Assembly (NCBI GenBank): GCA_024760905.1
Contig: CM045745.1
Span: 5,082,282-5,146,281 of the forward strand
DNA from: Plotosus lineatus
Lineage: Eukaryota > Chordata > Actinopteri > Siluriformes > Plotosidae
Length of the DNA stretch: 64,000 nucleotides
Reading direction: 5' to 3'
Of the stretch, positions 11,189 through 23,371 are shown piece by piece. Both the position numbers and the translations under genes were made by a program. The notes below the pieces were generated by a model, which ran no database searches, was not told the DNA's origin, and saw nothing but the letters and a program-made list of their open reading frames with translations. Position 1 is the first letter of the stretch; every line of letters starts with the position of its first letter.

Positions 11189-12033
11189 CAGTGGTACCTC
11201 ACTTTACGAAAGTCTCACCAAATGAAAGATGTAAGTTACGAAATGCATTTTCCTAAAATTTTTGTCTCTGTATACGACACAAGTTCACATTACGAAAGCG
11301 CCATCTTAAAAATTCAAACGTGCCATTCAAACATTAAAACGCGCAATTTCAAACATTCAAACAATGCACGAGCTGCTCTCCCATCAATGATGTTCCAAAA
11401 GCCCCGCTGGCCTGCCATTAGCTAACAACTTTGCTGTCGTTCATGTCGCCTTCACTCAAGCGCCATCTTGGACAGGTCCACCTGACGCCATCTTGGACAG
11501 GGATCCCATTGGCTAGGAGGGATAACGCAGCTCCCTCCCATTGGCTATTATGGAGCTGAATCTATCATGATGCTTTTTGTGTAAAGGACAGAGTTACTGT
11601 TGTTTCATGCTTTATTTCTTGACTCAGGCTTTTAACCCTCCATAAACATTTGTAAGATTATAACTCTGCTAAGTAGACATGGTCAACACACACACACATG
11701 CACACGCACACACACACACACGCACACACGCACACACGCACGCACGCACGCACACACACACGAGATTTCCGGTGAAAGTGAGATGAAGAAACGGGCTCGA
11801 GTGATATCACAAAGGAATATGGCCAAACCCGTCTACCATCGGTACGATATTGAAGCAGAAGGAGGTCTTAAAAAGGGATGCTTTTATAATTTTTTATAGA
11901 GTTTAGGAGGTAGTATTGGGAGCCTTGGAACGAATCACGCGTTTTACATGTAAAATGCGGGTCAATTTACGAAAAATGCACATTACGAAAAAGGCCATAG
12001 AACGGATTAATTTCGTAAAGTGAGGTAAAACTG
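11189..12033. mobile_element. Tigger-like element, non-autonomous
   Basis: The ends are cagtggtacctcactttacg and, inverted, cagttttacctcactttacg. Bases CA rather than TA abut both ends, so the duplication has probably mutated. The interior shares long blocks with 63464-64000 and with the ends of 53091-57355: attggctattatggagct, caaaggaatatggccaaacc, gggagccttggaacgaatca. The middle block translates to a relic of a pogo/CENP-B type helix-turn-helix. Confidence 0.85.
11689..11762. repeat. (CA)n with CG-rich interruptions
   Basis: Alternating purine/pyrimidine tract (CACACA with ACGC steps) inside the Tigger-like element. An equivalent tract occurs at the same place in the copy near 63.7 kb, so it came with the element. 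Confidence 0.9.
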
Positions 12034-12692
12034 CATATATATATATATATATATATATGTGTGCGTCCAATGTTAGAACATTTACTGGCAGGATAAAACA
12101 AACAGCTGGAAAATGCAGAGTGACGATTTCCAACCATAACATTTGAGTGTATATGATTAAAGTGCAGTCATAATATTTATAAGAATGTAATAACAGGCCT
12201 GTGTTTGAACTACTGTCTTAAGGCTGCTTTGATTTTAAGGTACATCACCTCCCATCAACCACAAATAAGCATAGAATCCCATTAGTAGTATAAAAACGGA
12301 AAACAACACCACTTTCAATCAACTTCACCCTCACAAACTCTCGCTTTACCATTCAAGGCATTGCTTTGGTGGAGGACTGTCGCTTTCACCCTCTGTCCTG
12401 AATGTGAGAAAGGACTGTGCTCTGTAGTAAAGCAGGAAGTGTTCCCACTGAACCCGGCAAGTGAAGGAATGTGCTCTGAATGTAAGTGTCATCCTTCTCT
12501 CCTGATCTCAAAGCCTGCATTTGTACAGGCTGTCATAATGTTACCACCTAGGGGGCAACTGTCTACAGTGAACTGACAACAAGGCGACACTTTTCGCTGG
12601 AGCTGCTCCTCTGATGACACAGCGGATCCTTTCCGCCTTCTAATCTAATTCAAAACGAGCTGCTTTGTGTACAGTACTGGGTCGGGCTCCAT

Positions 12693-12730
<38 letters not shown>

Positions 12731-13178
12731 GAATTTAGCAAGATTCTGGACTCTATACTGTTGCAAAAGACGAGCAAATGAAGCAGGGAGGCTTCGAGAT
12801 GGGTTGCAAAATAAAACCCAGAGACATACAGTACAGGTATCTCTCCCTACTTCACGCTTCAATTCATACAGCTCCAATGTATCACGAGTTTTTTTTTTCC
12901 ATCAAATTAAAAAATAAGGAAATTAAGGAAGAATAGAGGGAAAAGTGAAGGGGAAATGCCACAAAATGAGGTCAATTATGCAAAAAAAAACCCAACCAAA
13001 CAAAAACAAACAAAAAAACAACAACCCAAACTCCCCCAACAAAACTACTTGCATTTTTATGTGACGTGTGCGTCTGTGTGCGTGCACAGATGCATGTGCA
13101 AACACTCAGATGCGCACCTCACATAAAAACGTATGTGTATGTGTGTGTATTTATATTTTATTTACATCTTCTGCATTA
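12034..13178. other. Unrecognised intronic sequence with a (GT)n tract
   Basis: Short (AT)n at 12036-12058, (GT)n at 12694-12724 and A/C-rich sequence at 12985-13045. No exon or repeat family is recognised. Confidence 0.45.
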
Positions 13179-14189
13179 CAGACGCCCCCCGACTTACGTT
13201 CATCAGTTTTATGTTTTTGTTTTTATTTTACGGGGTTTTTTTTTTTTCAAAATAAATAAAAAAAAAAGTCAAATTTTGAGTTTAGACGTACCTACGTAGT
13301 ACATTGACGTAATGATGCAATGACACTGCATTCATTGTTTACAAACTACAGACTGAGTATATATATCAGTTATATAGCGTGTTACCCTTGTGTTAAGACG
13401 TCGTCTCTGTGATCTTTGTGTTTACACTGTTTTGCGGACTTTTGTAACCTTAAGCAAATCTGGTTGGTCAGAATTGTAAGCCTACTAGCATGTGTGCAAG
13501 TCTCATACACAGAGATGAATTAACTATCGGCTCAGATCGGCACAATCTACCGTGCATACTCAGTTCAGCAAAGAGAGTTGTAATATGAATGAAAACCCGA
13601 ATGCACAAATTACAGAACAATTACAGATATTTATGATCTTTTAGCAGAATCCTAAGAGTGTATACTTATTTTTATATTAATATGCATTAGGATTTGTACT
13701 TGTTCTTTGTATGCATCTCTTGAATAACGTTTACTTACTTTCACTAAAGAAAGAACTCTCCACTTTGCTGGGAGACTGCATCAGTGCAGGCTGTGTTCTA
13801 AACGAGTTCAACGGCACCCTTGTGCACTTGAAAAACCAGAAGTCTGTATAACCCACAGCAAGTACACTACTTTCGGTATTAAGCGCCTCACATATTGTAA
13901 GCGTTGATTGGCTGTTTTAAGTTTCATGTAAAGTGACTCGGTATAAATAAGTGACTTATTTGAAATTAATGTTGATATTATTTGATATATTTGATGTTAT
14001 TTTACAATGTTATCTTTATAATAATTGATTTAGGGGTGTTTTATGAGATACGGTAATAGTATTTATGGATGTATAGTACATTATGAGTCATATGTCACAC
14101 GTCATACATCACTGCAACAACTTACATTCACTTTCAACTTACGTTCGGCCGTCCGGAACCAATTAAAAACGTAAGTCGGGGAACGTCTG
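13179..14189. mobile_element. Second CAGACG..CCCCGACTTACG element (1,011 bp)
   Basis: The ends are cagacgccccccgacttacg and, inverted, cagacgttccccgacttacg, with TA at 13177-13178 and 14190-14191. It is in opposite orientation to 3692-4323. About 470 bp (near 13528-13998) has no counterpart in that copy. The flanks on both sides of this segment align (gagatgaatta, tttacaatgttat). It is non-coding. Confidence 0.88.
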
Positions 14190-14273
14190 TATTTTTAAAT
14201 ATTTAATTGTTATGATAAGTATTTATAGCATTCAATATGTATTTATTGATATTATATACATGTATGTCAGTCA

Positions 14274-14289
14274 TGGGGGGGGGGGGGGT
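14274..14289. repeat. Poly-G run
   Basis: About 13 consecutive G on the plus strand beside a G-rich segment (14310-14335). It could form a quadruplex. Confidence 0.7.
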
Positions 14290-14436
14290 GTCGATCCTAC
14301 TTCACGGAATCTGGCGGTTGCGGGGGGATCTCGGTCCCAATTAACCGCAGAAAGTGAGGGATCGCTGTACACTGCTGTTCAGGAAAATACATAACCATAT
14401 TAAAAAAAATGAAGCATAAGTCTGAAGCTTTAGACC

Positions 14437-14800
14437 TATACAATAGTGTAGTAGTTAACATGTCTGCCACACAGCAAGAGGGTCTGAGGTTCGAATCCCG
14501 AGCTCAAGTGTTTCTCTGTGAAGTTGACATATGTTCTGCTTGTACTTGCATTGGTTTTCTCTGGCTATTTCGGTTTCGTCCCACAGTACAAAAACATGCT
14601 GATTATGCTAATTGGCTGTTCCAAACTGCCTCTAGATGTAAGTGCATGTGTAAATAGTTGTTGTGTGTGTGTTGGATAGTGATGTTCTGGCGTTGAAGGT
14701 GTACCCCGCCTTGCCCAGAGTTGGCTCAAATGGCCTTCAGCCTCCCTGCGACCCTAGTAGATTAAGTGGTTTGTTAAATGAGAATGAGTAAGTAATCTTC
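14437..14800 (+). mobile_element. SINE-B copy, plus strand
   Basis: A tRNA-like head with A box (tagtgtagtagttaacatg) and B box (gaggttcgaatcccga), body cccacagtacaaaaacatg, and a tail with tgtaccccgcct and gcgaccctagtagatta, then AATG repeats. Confidence 0.8.
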
Positions 14801-15292
14801 AGAGCTCTGAAGAATCAACTAAATGGATATCCATTTCTCATAAAACAGCAGTTTCCCCCCTGGTAGAAAAGTGCACTCGTGTTTTTGTGATCAATCAGCA
14901 CGCTTATTGTTCATGTCGTCATACAGACGGTCAACAGTCAACGTCAACAGTCTACAGTGTTGGATAGCTGGCCAGATGGTGAAGATATCTGTATGTCTGC
15001 TGGACATGTCCTTTGCATCAGCCTACTCTTTGTAGTTTGTGCAAAATCTCAGTTCTTGCTGTGTAATCAGCAGCCAGTTGTTGTCGTCCCTCATGACTTT
15101 GGAACAGGTGTCTAATGTTTATGTTCTCTGCAGTGCTGGTTTTATTTCCATTTCAAAAGAGACTCAACAACTAAAGTAAATTAGGAATAATTCACCAGCT
15201 ATCTAAATAAAAAAGTTCTGGTGAAAGACTCCTTCATCATTAAAAAGGACATATATTGGTATCACACTCCCATATATGTTGGAATATGGACT

Positions 15293-15293
15293 G

Positions 15294-15324
<31 letters not shown>
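15293..15324. repeat. (ATT)n microsatellite
   Basis: About ten TTA units. Confidence 0.9.
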
Positions 15325-15325
<1 letters not shown>

Positions 15326-15344
15326 GAAATGTACTTTGAGCTGC

Positions 15345-15625
15345 ACAGTGAAGTAGCTGTTAGCATGCCCGCCTCATAGCGAGAAGGTCCTGCGTTGGAG
15401 TCCTGGGCTCAGACGGGTTTGTCTGAAGTCTGCATCCTCTCTTCGGCCAATTGTCTGTTCTAAATGTGCGAGTGTAATTGTCAATGGTTTTGTTGCCCTC
15501 TGATGGTCTGAATAGCTGTTCAGGGAGAATGCCCTCCTTCCCCCTGTTTCGGTTGAGATAAATTCCTGCTTTCCTGAGACCCCGGAAGCATTACGCGGCT
15601 TGGCAAATGAGTGAATGGGTTAGTA
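15345..15625 (+). mobile_element. SINE-B copy, plus strand
   Basis: Head tagctgttagcatgcccgcc and B box gcgttggagtcctggg, then a diverged body and tail ending in AATG-type repeats. Confidence 0.75.
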
Positions 15626-15914
15626 AATGTCCTGTTATTCGAAAGACGATTATTTTAACAAGAGTGTTGGGAAAGATAAAGGGTTGAAAAAGATACGACA
15701 GGAAATCCATCATCTGGAATTAAATCCATGCTTGTCAGTGTAGCTCAATGTAGCATAAAGTAATAACTCGACTGAGGATTTACTGCACTCTCCTGTGCGG
15801 AGTAAAAGTGAGTGAGTATGAGGTTCATTATTGATTAACTTGGAGGAAAACCGAAGAAAAAGAACAGCTGAAGGTGAAGCGCTCTCTGTGTTATCATACG
15901 GCTGTTTCAAGCCG

Positions 15915-16165
15915 ACCCCAGTGCAGCTAACTGGGTTATCAAAGGCCGGCCGTGTCTCTCACTCTCTGTGGTGGGAGGATCATGTAAAAGAACCGTTGCT
16001 GATTTTCATCAAGAGGAGCTGCATAGCCGTCGGCGTGTTTCTGCCCTATGACGGTCTGACGAGCTGTTCAGGGTGTACTCTGCCCTTGCCCAGAATTGGC
16101 TGAGATGGGTGACAGCCTCCCCATGGTGCTATTTAGGATCAAGCGGTTCAGAAAATGAGTAAATG
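15915..16165 (+). mobile_element. SINE-A (tail 1), 5'-truncated
   Basis: It starts in the body at cccagtgcagctaactgg and keeps ggttatcaaaggccgg, the tgtaaaagaaccg region and the tail ggatcaagcggttcag. Confidence 0.85.
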
Positions 16166-16934
16166 ACTGTTTTAAGCTGAACAAACAGGAGGCGAAATGA
16201 GAGCATCATTCTGAAACCGATCACAATCTCTTTATTTTCTTTACTGCTGAAAGCAAAATATCAGAAAGGAAAATATAAACTGAGCAATCACCCTGCACCA
16301 GAGTAAATTTCTGAGTATAAAATAAAATTGCTACTATTAACGTCCAAGGATTACGACTACAATCCTTCCATATAAGAGGATATTTATGGTTTTTATGCAG
16401 CGCTGACAAAAATGGCCAAACAATTTAATGCAAAGGTTCTTTCGGAGAACCAAAACAGATCTTTTATGAACCTGATAAAGAACCATTTCTTTTCCAAGAG
16501 TTTACCATACTAGGCATCTCTGTTCTTGTTGAAAGGAAATGTTGCCGTATATGACAGATGGAATGAGAGATCATGTGACAGATTACTGCGTTAGGTCTTG
16601 GTTCACATAGAAACACATTTTGTTTGAAACATTCTCAGTTTCAATCCTCGGAGGTAACGATGTTCTCCAGTAAACAGGTCTGTACAGCACTGTGGTGACC
16701 TTCTCGATGTGTGTTTGACTAAAAGCGTGTATCAGTTCACATCATTATGCTCCATAGAACTGAAATGCGATCTCCCTTAATCATCGGTTCTTAATGAAAG
16801 TTGTGCTGTAATGCAAGTTCCAGACAATCCACCATTGAATACAAGCCGTGTTATCTGCAGGAAGACTGAACACAGAACAATCTCAGATAAACGGCTCCTT
16901 GGGGGTTGTTTGGATGATCGTTCTCAATCTCATC
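16166..16934. other. Unrecognised intronic sequence
   Basis: No repeat family, exon or RNA gene recognised. Confidence 0.4.
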
Positions 16935-17302
16935 ACGCACTCATTTGCCAAACCACTTGATAATGTTCGGGTCATGGGGAGGCCGGACTCTACCTCAGCC
17001 GACACAGGGCAAAGGCAGAGTAGACCTTAAACAGCATGCCAGACCATCACAGGGAAACAGACGCACATGACCATTCATACTCATACTCGCACCTAGGGGC
17101 AACTGGAAGAGCGAATTAGCCCAATTTTTAATTCTTTATTAATTGTGTTTGGACTGTAGGAGGACACAGGAGTGAGTACCTGGAGGAAACCCACACGAGG
17201 ACATGCAAACTCCACACGAAACACCCAAAGCCCGGGACTCCAACCCTTGGACCTTCTTGCTGTGAGGCAGACAACCAAACCACTACGCCACCATGCTACC
17301 CC
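16935..17302 (-). mobile_element. SINE-B copy, minus strand
   Basis: Reverse tail-1 module, then acctaggggcaactgg and ggaggaaacccacacgagg, then a tRNA-like head at the right (ttgctgtgaggcagac, accaaaccactacgccacc). Confidence 0.85.
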
Positions 17303-17950
17303 ACTGACGGCTCCACCTTTCTAAATACTCGTTTCCATCAGAAATGCTGCATAGATATGAGAAATTATCTCTCTTTTTTTTTTTTTTTTTGCGTTTTTTT
17401 CTTTAAACGTATTTTAGTTGCACAGTCCTGAGCAAAGTTTCCTACAGAACCCAGATTATTGAATAATGCCTGAATTCATGCTTAAGTACAGCATTAATCT
17501 GACACTGAGCTGGAAATAAGGGGAAGAAATGGGTTTATTTTAAACATTCATCACTAGTTTGTCAGAGAGCCACAGCATAAATATGAACTTCTGAAAAACT
17601 GACATCATTTGTGCTATAAATCAACTAAACGACAGGAGGCTACTCCATTAAATTCAGGAAATAAACATGTTCCAGCCTCCGGTACGGTCGGTCATGTCTC
17701 TTGCTAAAGTTCCTGTTTTTTGTCATTCTCAGAGTCAAGCTGACGGATAATAAAATGTACTGTACCGCCCAAGTAGAAAGGTCTGCGCTCATTGCGAGAC
17801 TCATTTCTTTCTGCACAAATGGAACAAATGTCGAGACTGAATTTCGGGTTGGTCCGAGCAGGCCGTTTCAGTGGGACGTACTGAGAAGAAAAGACTAACA
17901 GATCTGTCAGAGTTTGGCTGTGAACCCGACTTATATCTGATAGATGCGTC
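17303..17950. other. Unrecognised intronic sequence
   Basis: A poly-T run lies at 17374-17391. Nothing else is recognised. Confidence 0.4.
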
Positions 17951-17970
17951 GTTCATTCATTGTACGAACA

Positions 17971-18316
17971 CTTCAGTTCATTTTCTGTAACCACTTAATC
18001 CTAATTAGGGTCGAACGGAGGCTGGCGCCCATCCCAGCCAACTTCGGGCGAGGGCAGAGTACACCCTGGACAGCTCGCCAAGCCATCGCAGGGCGGAAAC
18101 ACGCCGACAGCTTTGCAGCCTACTCTTGTTGAAAAAGTCAGCAATGGTTCTTTTACATGACTCACACCAGAGACAGTCAGAGACATGGCCGGCCTTTGAT
18201 AACCCAGTTAGCTGCACTGGGGGGGGTCAGTGACAACCTTGTGGAGCGTGGGAATCGAACCCCCAACCTTAGGATCAGCGATCCAGCGCCTTATACCAAT
18301 CGACCACCACTGGCCC
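17971..18316 (-). mobile_element. SINE-A (tail 1) inserted in another SINE-A tail
   Basis: An 11-bp duplication ttgtacgaaca is at 17960-17970 and 18317-18327. It is full length on the minus strand, with head ggccagtggtggtcgattgg and tail ttaatcctaattagggtcg in plus-strand reading. Confidence 0.9.
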
Positions 18317-18850
18317 TTGTACGAACAGCTTAATCCTAATTAGAGTTGCGAGGAGGCTGGCTGCCATCTCAGCTGACTTTTGGGCGAGAGCAGAGTACAC
18401 CCTGGACAGCTCACCAGGCCATTTCAGGGCAGAAACCCCCTGACAGCTATGCAGCCTACTCAAACCAAAGCAATGGCTCTTTTATATGCTTCTCACCATG
18501 GACAGTGAGAGACACGGCCTTCCTTTTATAACACAGTAAACCGCACTGTTTACAAAAATGTACCTTCCGAGTCGAACGGTCTGCGCTCATACTCTTGATG
18601 AAAGTCAGCAATGGTTCTGTTACATGCCTCCCACCACTGATGACCTAATCAGCTGCACTGGGGGAACAGCGGTGACAACCGTTGACAGTTGGAACCACCA
18701 ACCTTGGGACTGGTCATCTTGCAAAGGGGTCCTCAACCTTTTTATCATTGCGGACCAGTCAACACTTGTCAATTTTACCACGGACCGGGGGGGTGGGGTG
18801 GGGGTTGGGGGTCAGATGGTTTTCTTATATTGTAAATATAATTTATTTAT

Positions 18851-18935
18851 ATAAATTATTATTATTATTATTATTAATAATAATAATAATAATAATCAGA
18901 AGAAGAAGAAGAAGAAGAAGAAGAAGAAGAAGGAC
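18851..18935. repeat. (ATT)n / (AAT)n then (GAA)n compound microsatellite
   Basis: (ATT) units turn into (AAT) at about 18874, then (AGA) to 18932, all inside the hAT element. Confidence 0.9.
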
Positions 18936-19200
18936 TGTTATTTTACAAAAGCTGAAATTTAGTTGGTTGGGAAGTCGAGCTTGAATTTTTCTAAAAAAAA
19001 AACCCCACAGTTGATGGTGCACCAGCGGGGAGAATGAAGGCTCAGGCTCAGGCTCAGTCTCACCCAAAATCCCCACTATAATTTGAAACATGTCCAACTC
19101 GCCTCTATTCATGTGCCGTCCCCTTGTGGGTTACATTTTAGCGCTCAAATGACTGACATGTAACCGAGAGAATCAGGCCGGTAATTTTTCAAAATAAAAG

Positions 19201-19550
19201 TCTGTCTTCCTTTCGGCTTTTTCCCTTTTACTCGGGAGTCGCCACAGCGAATCATCTGATGCACGTTTGATTTGGCAGAGGTTTTTACGTCGGATGCCCT
19301 TCCTGTCACAACCCTTTGAGCAAGGGACAGAAACACGCTGACGACTTTGCAGCTCCTCTTTACGAAAGTCAGGCAATGGTTCTTTTACATCAACCTCTCA
19401 CCATAGACAGTGACAGACATGGCCCGCCTTTGATAACCCAGTTAGCTGCACTGGGGGGGACAGTGACAACCTTGTGGAGAGTGGAACTCGAACCCCCAAC
19501 CTTTGGATCAGCGATCCAGCGCCCTATACCACTAGACCACCACTGCCCCT
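19201..19550 (-). mobile_element. SINE-A (tail 2, RTE-derived) inside the hAT element
   Basis: A perfect 17-bp duplication atttttcaaaataaaag is at 19184-19200 and 19551-19567. On the minus strand, tRNA-like head and body join an RTE-derived tail: aagggcatccgacgtaaaaa, then gattcgctgtggcgactccc. Confidence 0.93.
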
Positions 19551-19737
19551 ATTTTTCAAAATAAAAGATTTTTCAAAAATAAAGATCGTTCCGATTCAGA
19601 TAATAAATAAAACGGAAATAACGAATTATTTCTTCTGCGGACCGGTACCAATTGAGCCACAGACCGGTACCGGTCCGTGGACCAGTGGTTGGGGACCCCT
19701 GATCTAGCACCTTACCACTGGGCCACCACTGCCCCTC

Positions 19738-20082
19738 TGTAGATAGTTTCTTCTGGAAAATGGGTCATGTGATAGGAGCATGACAAATCAGGGAAGGCTT
19801 TAACTGGATAAGTCCCAACCAGAAAGGGAACGTGGGTGTCTGTGTCATAGCTTCTAAAAGTTTCAGTTTTTGCTCGTCCAGATTAAAATGCTAACCCGGG
19901 TTTTCAAATTGAAACAAGGCAAGCAACATTTTCAAATATTCTGGACACTTGGAAACTCCAGAGTAGTACAAATACCAGATATAATCATCGAACAGGTGAT
20001 GCGTTTTAAAACTAAAATGTAGTTAATGTGAACGTACTGAATTATTTAGCATTACTACTACTGCCATTACGATTACAACAAC

Positions 20083-20137
<55 letters not shown>

Positions 20138-20783
20138 CATTAATTTCTTCATCCTTAGTAATTGCCTGGACAGGGTTGAGGCGGTTAACATTAGGCTACC
20201 AGTTTGTAATTGAAGCATTTAAACTCCTGACATATACCTGCCATTAGAAGCAGGTACAGACCTCACCTGATAACTACGAACTGTATGAGACAAGAAAAAG
20301 TCTCTTTGAGACCAATTATGACCTGGCGTGCTGTTGGCAGAGTTCACGGCTCATGCTGACAGTGCTGGTATGTCTATTTTTTCTGTTGTTTATGGTCTGA
20401 GTTCTGAATACAGACAAAGTCACTGCTTATGCTTGTACAGATCGCAAACTCAGCAGTCTTCTAAGATTATTACGAATCACACTGTTCAACACAGATCTAA
20501 TAAACCTGTGTACAGCTTGTTTATGGCTGGATGACACGACACCTGAATTTCGTGTAATGAGGTAACGGTATTTATTAAGATGTGTTCCTCTGAAATTTCT
20601 GACTAATCATTTCAGTAATGCAAAACAGAACGTTTCATCTAAATGCTTTACATTTTGATGAAGGACATGTTTGATTTTTATGTATTTGCTGTTTTTATTT
20701 TTTGTTAAACATGAAAAAAGTCCTGCTGTGTGAGCGTAATTGATGACCTATTGAATATGAACACGTATAAAGTAAATAGAGAA
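19738..20783. other. Unrecognised intronic sequence with (TAA)n
   Basis: (TAA)n occupies 20081-20135. The remainder shows no exon or known repeat. Confidence 0.5.
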
Positions 20784-21085
20784 GTGGTGGCCTGGTGGTA
20801 AAGGTGCTGGATCACTGATCCTCCTAAGGTTGTCACTGTCCTCCCGTGCAGCTGACTGGGTTATCAAAGGCCGGCCGTGTCTCTCACTGTCCGTGGTGTG
20901 AGGTTCATGTAAAAGAACCATTGCTGACTTTCGTCAAGAGTAGCTGCATAGCCGTCAGAGTGCTTCTGCCCTGTGATGGCCTGGCGAGCCATTCAGGGTG
21001 TACTCTGGCGACTCTGGGAGTCGGCTGGTATGGGCTGTAGCCTCTCTGTGACCATAATTAGGATTAAGCGATTCAGAAAATGAAC
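20784..21085 (+). mobile_element. SINE-A (tail 1), plus strand
   Basis: Head gtggtggcctggtggtaaag, body gggttatcaaaggccggc, tail aattaggattaagcgattc. The B box has been lost by a short deletion after the first 45 bp. Confidence 0.88.
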
Positions 21086-21399
21086 AAACAAACAATAAAA
21101 TAAATAGAATTTCTATAAATAAATAGTTATAAAGGCTTTTAGCATGAAGTTGTACATATTTATCAATTTAGTGTTTTAAAAAACACAAAAACTCACATCA
21201 TAATAATCACACTAAATGCACGAGACAGAAAACCATGTTTGTGAAGCAGGCAGTTCATAAGCCAAAATAGGGGTCCTGTTTTTTTAAGAGAAGAACCAGG
21301 CAGACCTTCAGATACCTGACTTGACTTGATCAGTAAATCCAGGCCTTTATTTATTAATTTATTTCCACCATTGTCTCCCTAATTTATGAACCCAATGCC

Positions 21400-21730
21400 C
21401 ACCCATCAGGTATTGCCTCCTCTATCAACGACCACCACCGATGCTAGCCACACACCCCTTTTCGAACTGCGGCTCCATGCATATGACGGTCTAACACACT
21501 CGGAGGGAACGCATTACCTGCCGCCTCACACAAATGAGCTCACGGACGCCAATGATTGGCTGCCAATCGCTGTGTGTGACAGCGAAGTGAGATGTATGCA
21601 GCGAGAGCTCGGCCAATTAATTACCATGGACTGTCAGTCACAAACATCTGTGGCGTTAAGCCACAATCAAACTTGCAATCTCCAGGTTAATAATCGTGCA
21701 CTTTGCCAATGTGCCACCGGGGGGCCCTAA
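21400..21730 (-). mobile_element. SINE-D copy, minus strand
   Basis: Reverse of the 10079 family, sharing tgagctca, attaattg..catggactg, cttgcaatctcc and ggtctaacacactcggagg. The right end has ccaatgtgccaccggggg, a reversed A-box side. Confidence 0.7.
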
Positions 21731-21904
21731 CAAAGTGCCCATGTTAGTGTTTATTTATTTTTTTTCCCCCAAAAAAACAATGCACAATTACTTTTAAAAT
21801 GAAAACAGAGCATTTTCATTTTATTATTGTATAAGAATGTCCCACTAGTGTGACAAATAAGAGGCTACAAGTAAACCATAAAACTGCAAAACAACTATGA
21901 ACAG

Positions 21905-21906
<2 letters not shown>

Positions 21907-21956
<50 letters not shown>
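21907..21956. repeat. (CA)n microsatellite
   Basis: About 24 uninterrupted CA units. Confidence 0.95.
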
Positions 21957-21957
<1 letters not shown>

Positions 21958-22246
21958 TATTATTTTTCTAATTATGATTATTAAAAGTTAATTGGAATGG
22001 TAGGAAGTGATTAATACATTTTGAAATCAACTAATTTATATTTTAGATTATTTTTTCAAATTTGACTATAATCATGATGTCACACTGAAGGGCAATTCAC
22101 GTCTGAGCCTGTGAGCAAAACTTGTAAAATAAATATTTGCTGTTCAGGAAGATTTACACTCTGTAGATTAGAATTTCATTAAATTTCATAAAAAAGTGTA
22201 GTTTATGACAACAGTACTGTTTCATCTCCATTTGCAAGTCCACTGT

Positions 22247-22530
22247 TTCGGGGGCCGGTGGCGTAGTGGTTAGGGGGCTGGGCTCATGATCAGGAGGTCG
22301 TGAGATGGGAATCCCAGTTCGACCCCCACTGTGTAAGACCTCTGGGGTCTTAACCTTTGCTAACCAAGCAATGCAAATTGCTAGCAATGAAAATATATTT
22401 TTATATAGAAGGTAACCTGCGATGGACTAGCGTCCCATCCAGGAGGAGTTGAAAGACGCTTCACACTACAGACACCGGGGATAAGCGCCGGCTCTAATGA
22501 GCCACTAGACACGGGTGTAAAAAAACCCAA
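22247..22530 (+). mobile_element. SINE-C copy, plus strand
   Basis: tRNA-like head ggccggtggcgtagtggtta with ctcatgatcaggaggtcgtg, B-box-like cccagttcgaccccc, body cctgcgatggactagcgtcc and tail gacacgggtgtaaaaa. Confidence 0.88.
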
Positions 22531-22897
22531 CAGATTTATCCATGTACATCATAGAGTGTACACACATCCAAGTATCACCGCATGGACCAAAGTCCGTGCA
22601 ATGATGAAACCTACTGAATTAGAGACAAGAGTCAATCATAGCAGACTAAACGTCATCACCATGCGGTATACATTATACATTATAGGCATTCTGGGGGAAA
22701 AAGCGACATGAAAAACAGAGATATATAAATCCGATCTCTGCTGCCAAAATGGCACAAGATTTTCTTCATTACTGCTTCTGAACATACCATCACTTCTTCA
22801 CAAGGCCTTTATGTTATTTGGGTTTTATGTGACATGTTGCACTGATACGTCATTTCATGTTACTGTTTCAGTCACTAGTAGATGTAGGTCGGAGCAG

Positions 22898-22901
<4 letters not shown>
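22531..22901. other. Unrecognised intronic sequence
   Basis: No feature recognised. Confidence 0.4.
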
Positions 22902-22956
<55 letters not shown>

Positions 22957-22975
22957 ATACTCACACACACATACA

Positions 22976-23014
<39 letters not shown>

Positions 23015-23081
23015 TCACACACACACTCACACACACTCTCACACACACACACACACAAACACACATACACACATACACACT

Positions 23082-23124
<43 letters not shown>

Positions 23125-23129
23125 ACACA

Positions 23130-23202
<73 letters not shown>

Positions 23203-23216
23203 ACACACATACACAC

Positions 23217-23247
<31 letters not shown>

Positions 23248-23271
23248 CTCACACACACACTCACACACACT

Positions 23272-23310
<39 letters not shown>

Positions 23311-23321
23311 ACATACACACT

Positions 23322-23369
<48 letters not shown>
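22902..23369. repeat. Long (CA)n tract with CATA/CTCA interruptions
   Basis: About 468 bp of CA dinucleotide broken by single T or CT steps. Interruption blocks recur (cactcacacacactctcaca twice, near 23025 and 23260), indicating internal duplication. Confidence 0.97.

Positions 23370-23371
<2 letters not shown>

Larger units (their letters stand above)
18724..19701. mobile_element. hAT-type non-autonomous DNA transposon
   Basis: The 8-bp duplications are atcttgca (18716-18723) and atctagca (19702-19709), with one mismatch. The inverted ends are aaggggtcctcaacc and caggggtccccaacc. The terminal regions carry ggaccggt and acggaccggg motifs. An 8-bp duplication is the hAT hallmark. No transposase is present. 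Confidence 0.88.
17951..19737 (-). mobile_element. SINE-A host copy, split by two insertions
   Basis: Native parts are about 17951-17970, 18317-18723 and 19702-19737. The parts rejoin into one minus-strand SINE-A (tail, body, then ggccaccactgcccc head). It was interrupted by a SINE-A (17971-18316) and by an hAT element (18724-19701). Confidence 0.8.

Noticed and set aside
14276..14394. Possible short coding frame after the poly-G run
   Set aside because: No splice signals, family match or codon bias; it appears by chance next to low-complexity sequence.
21386..21730. A 114-codon frame
   Set aside because: It coincides with the SINE-D copy on the opposite strand.
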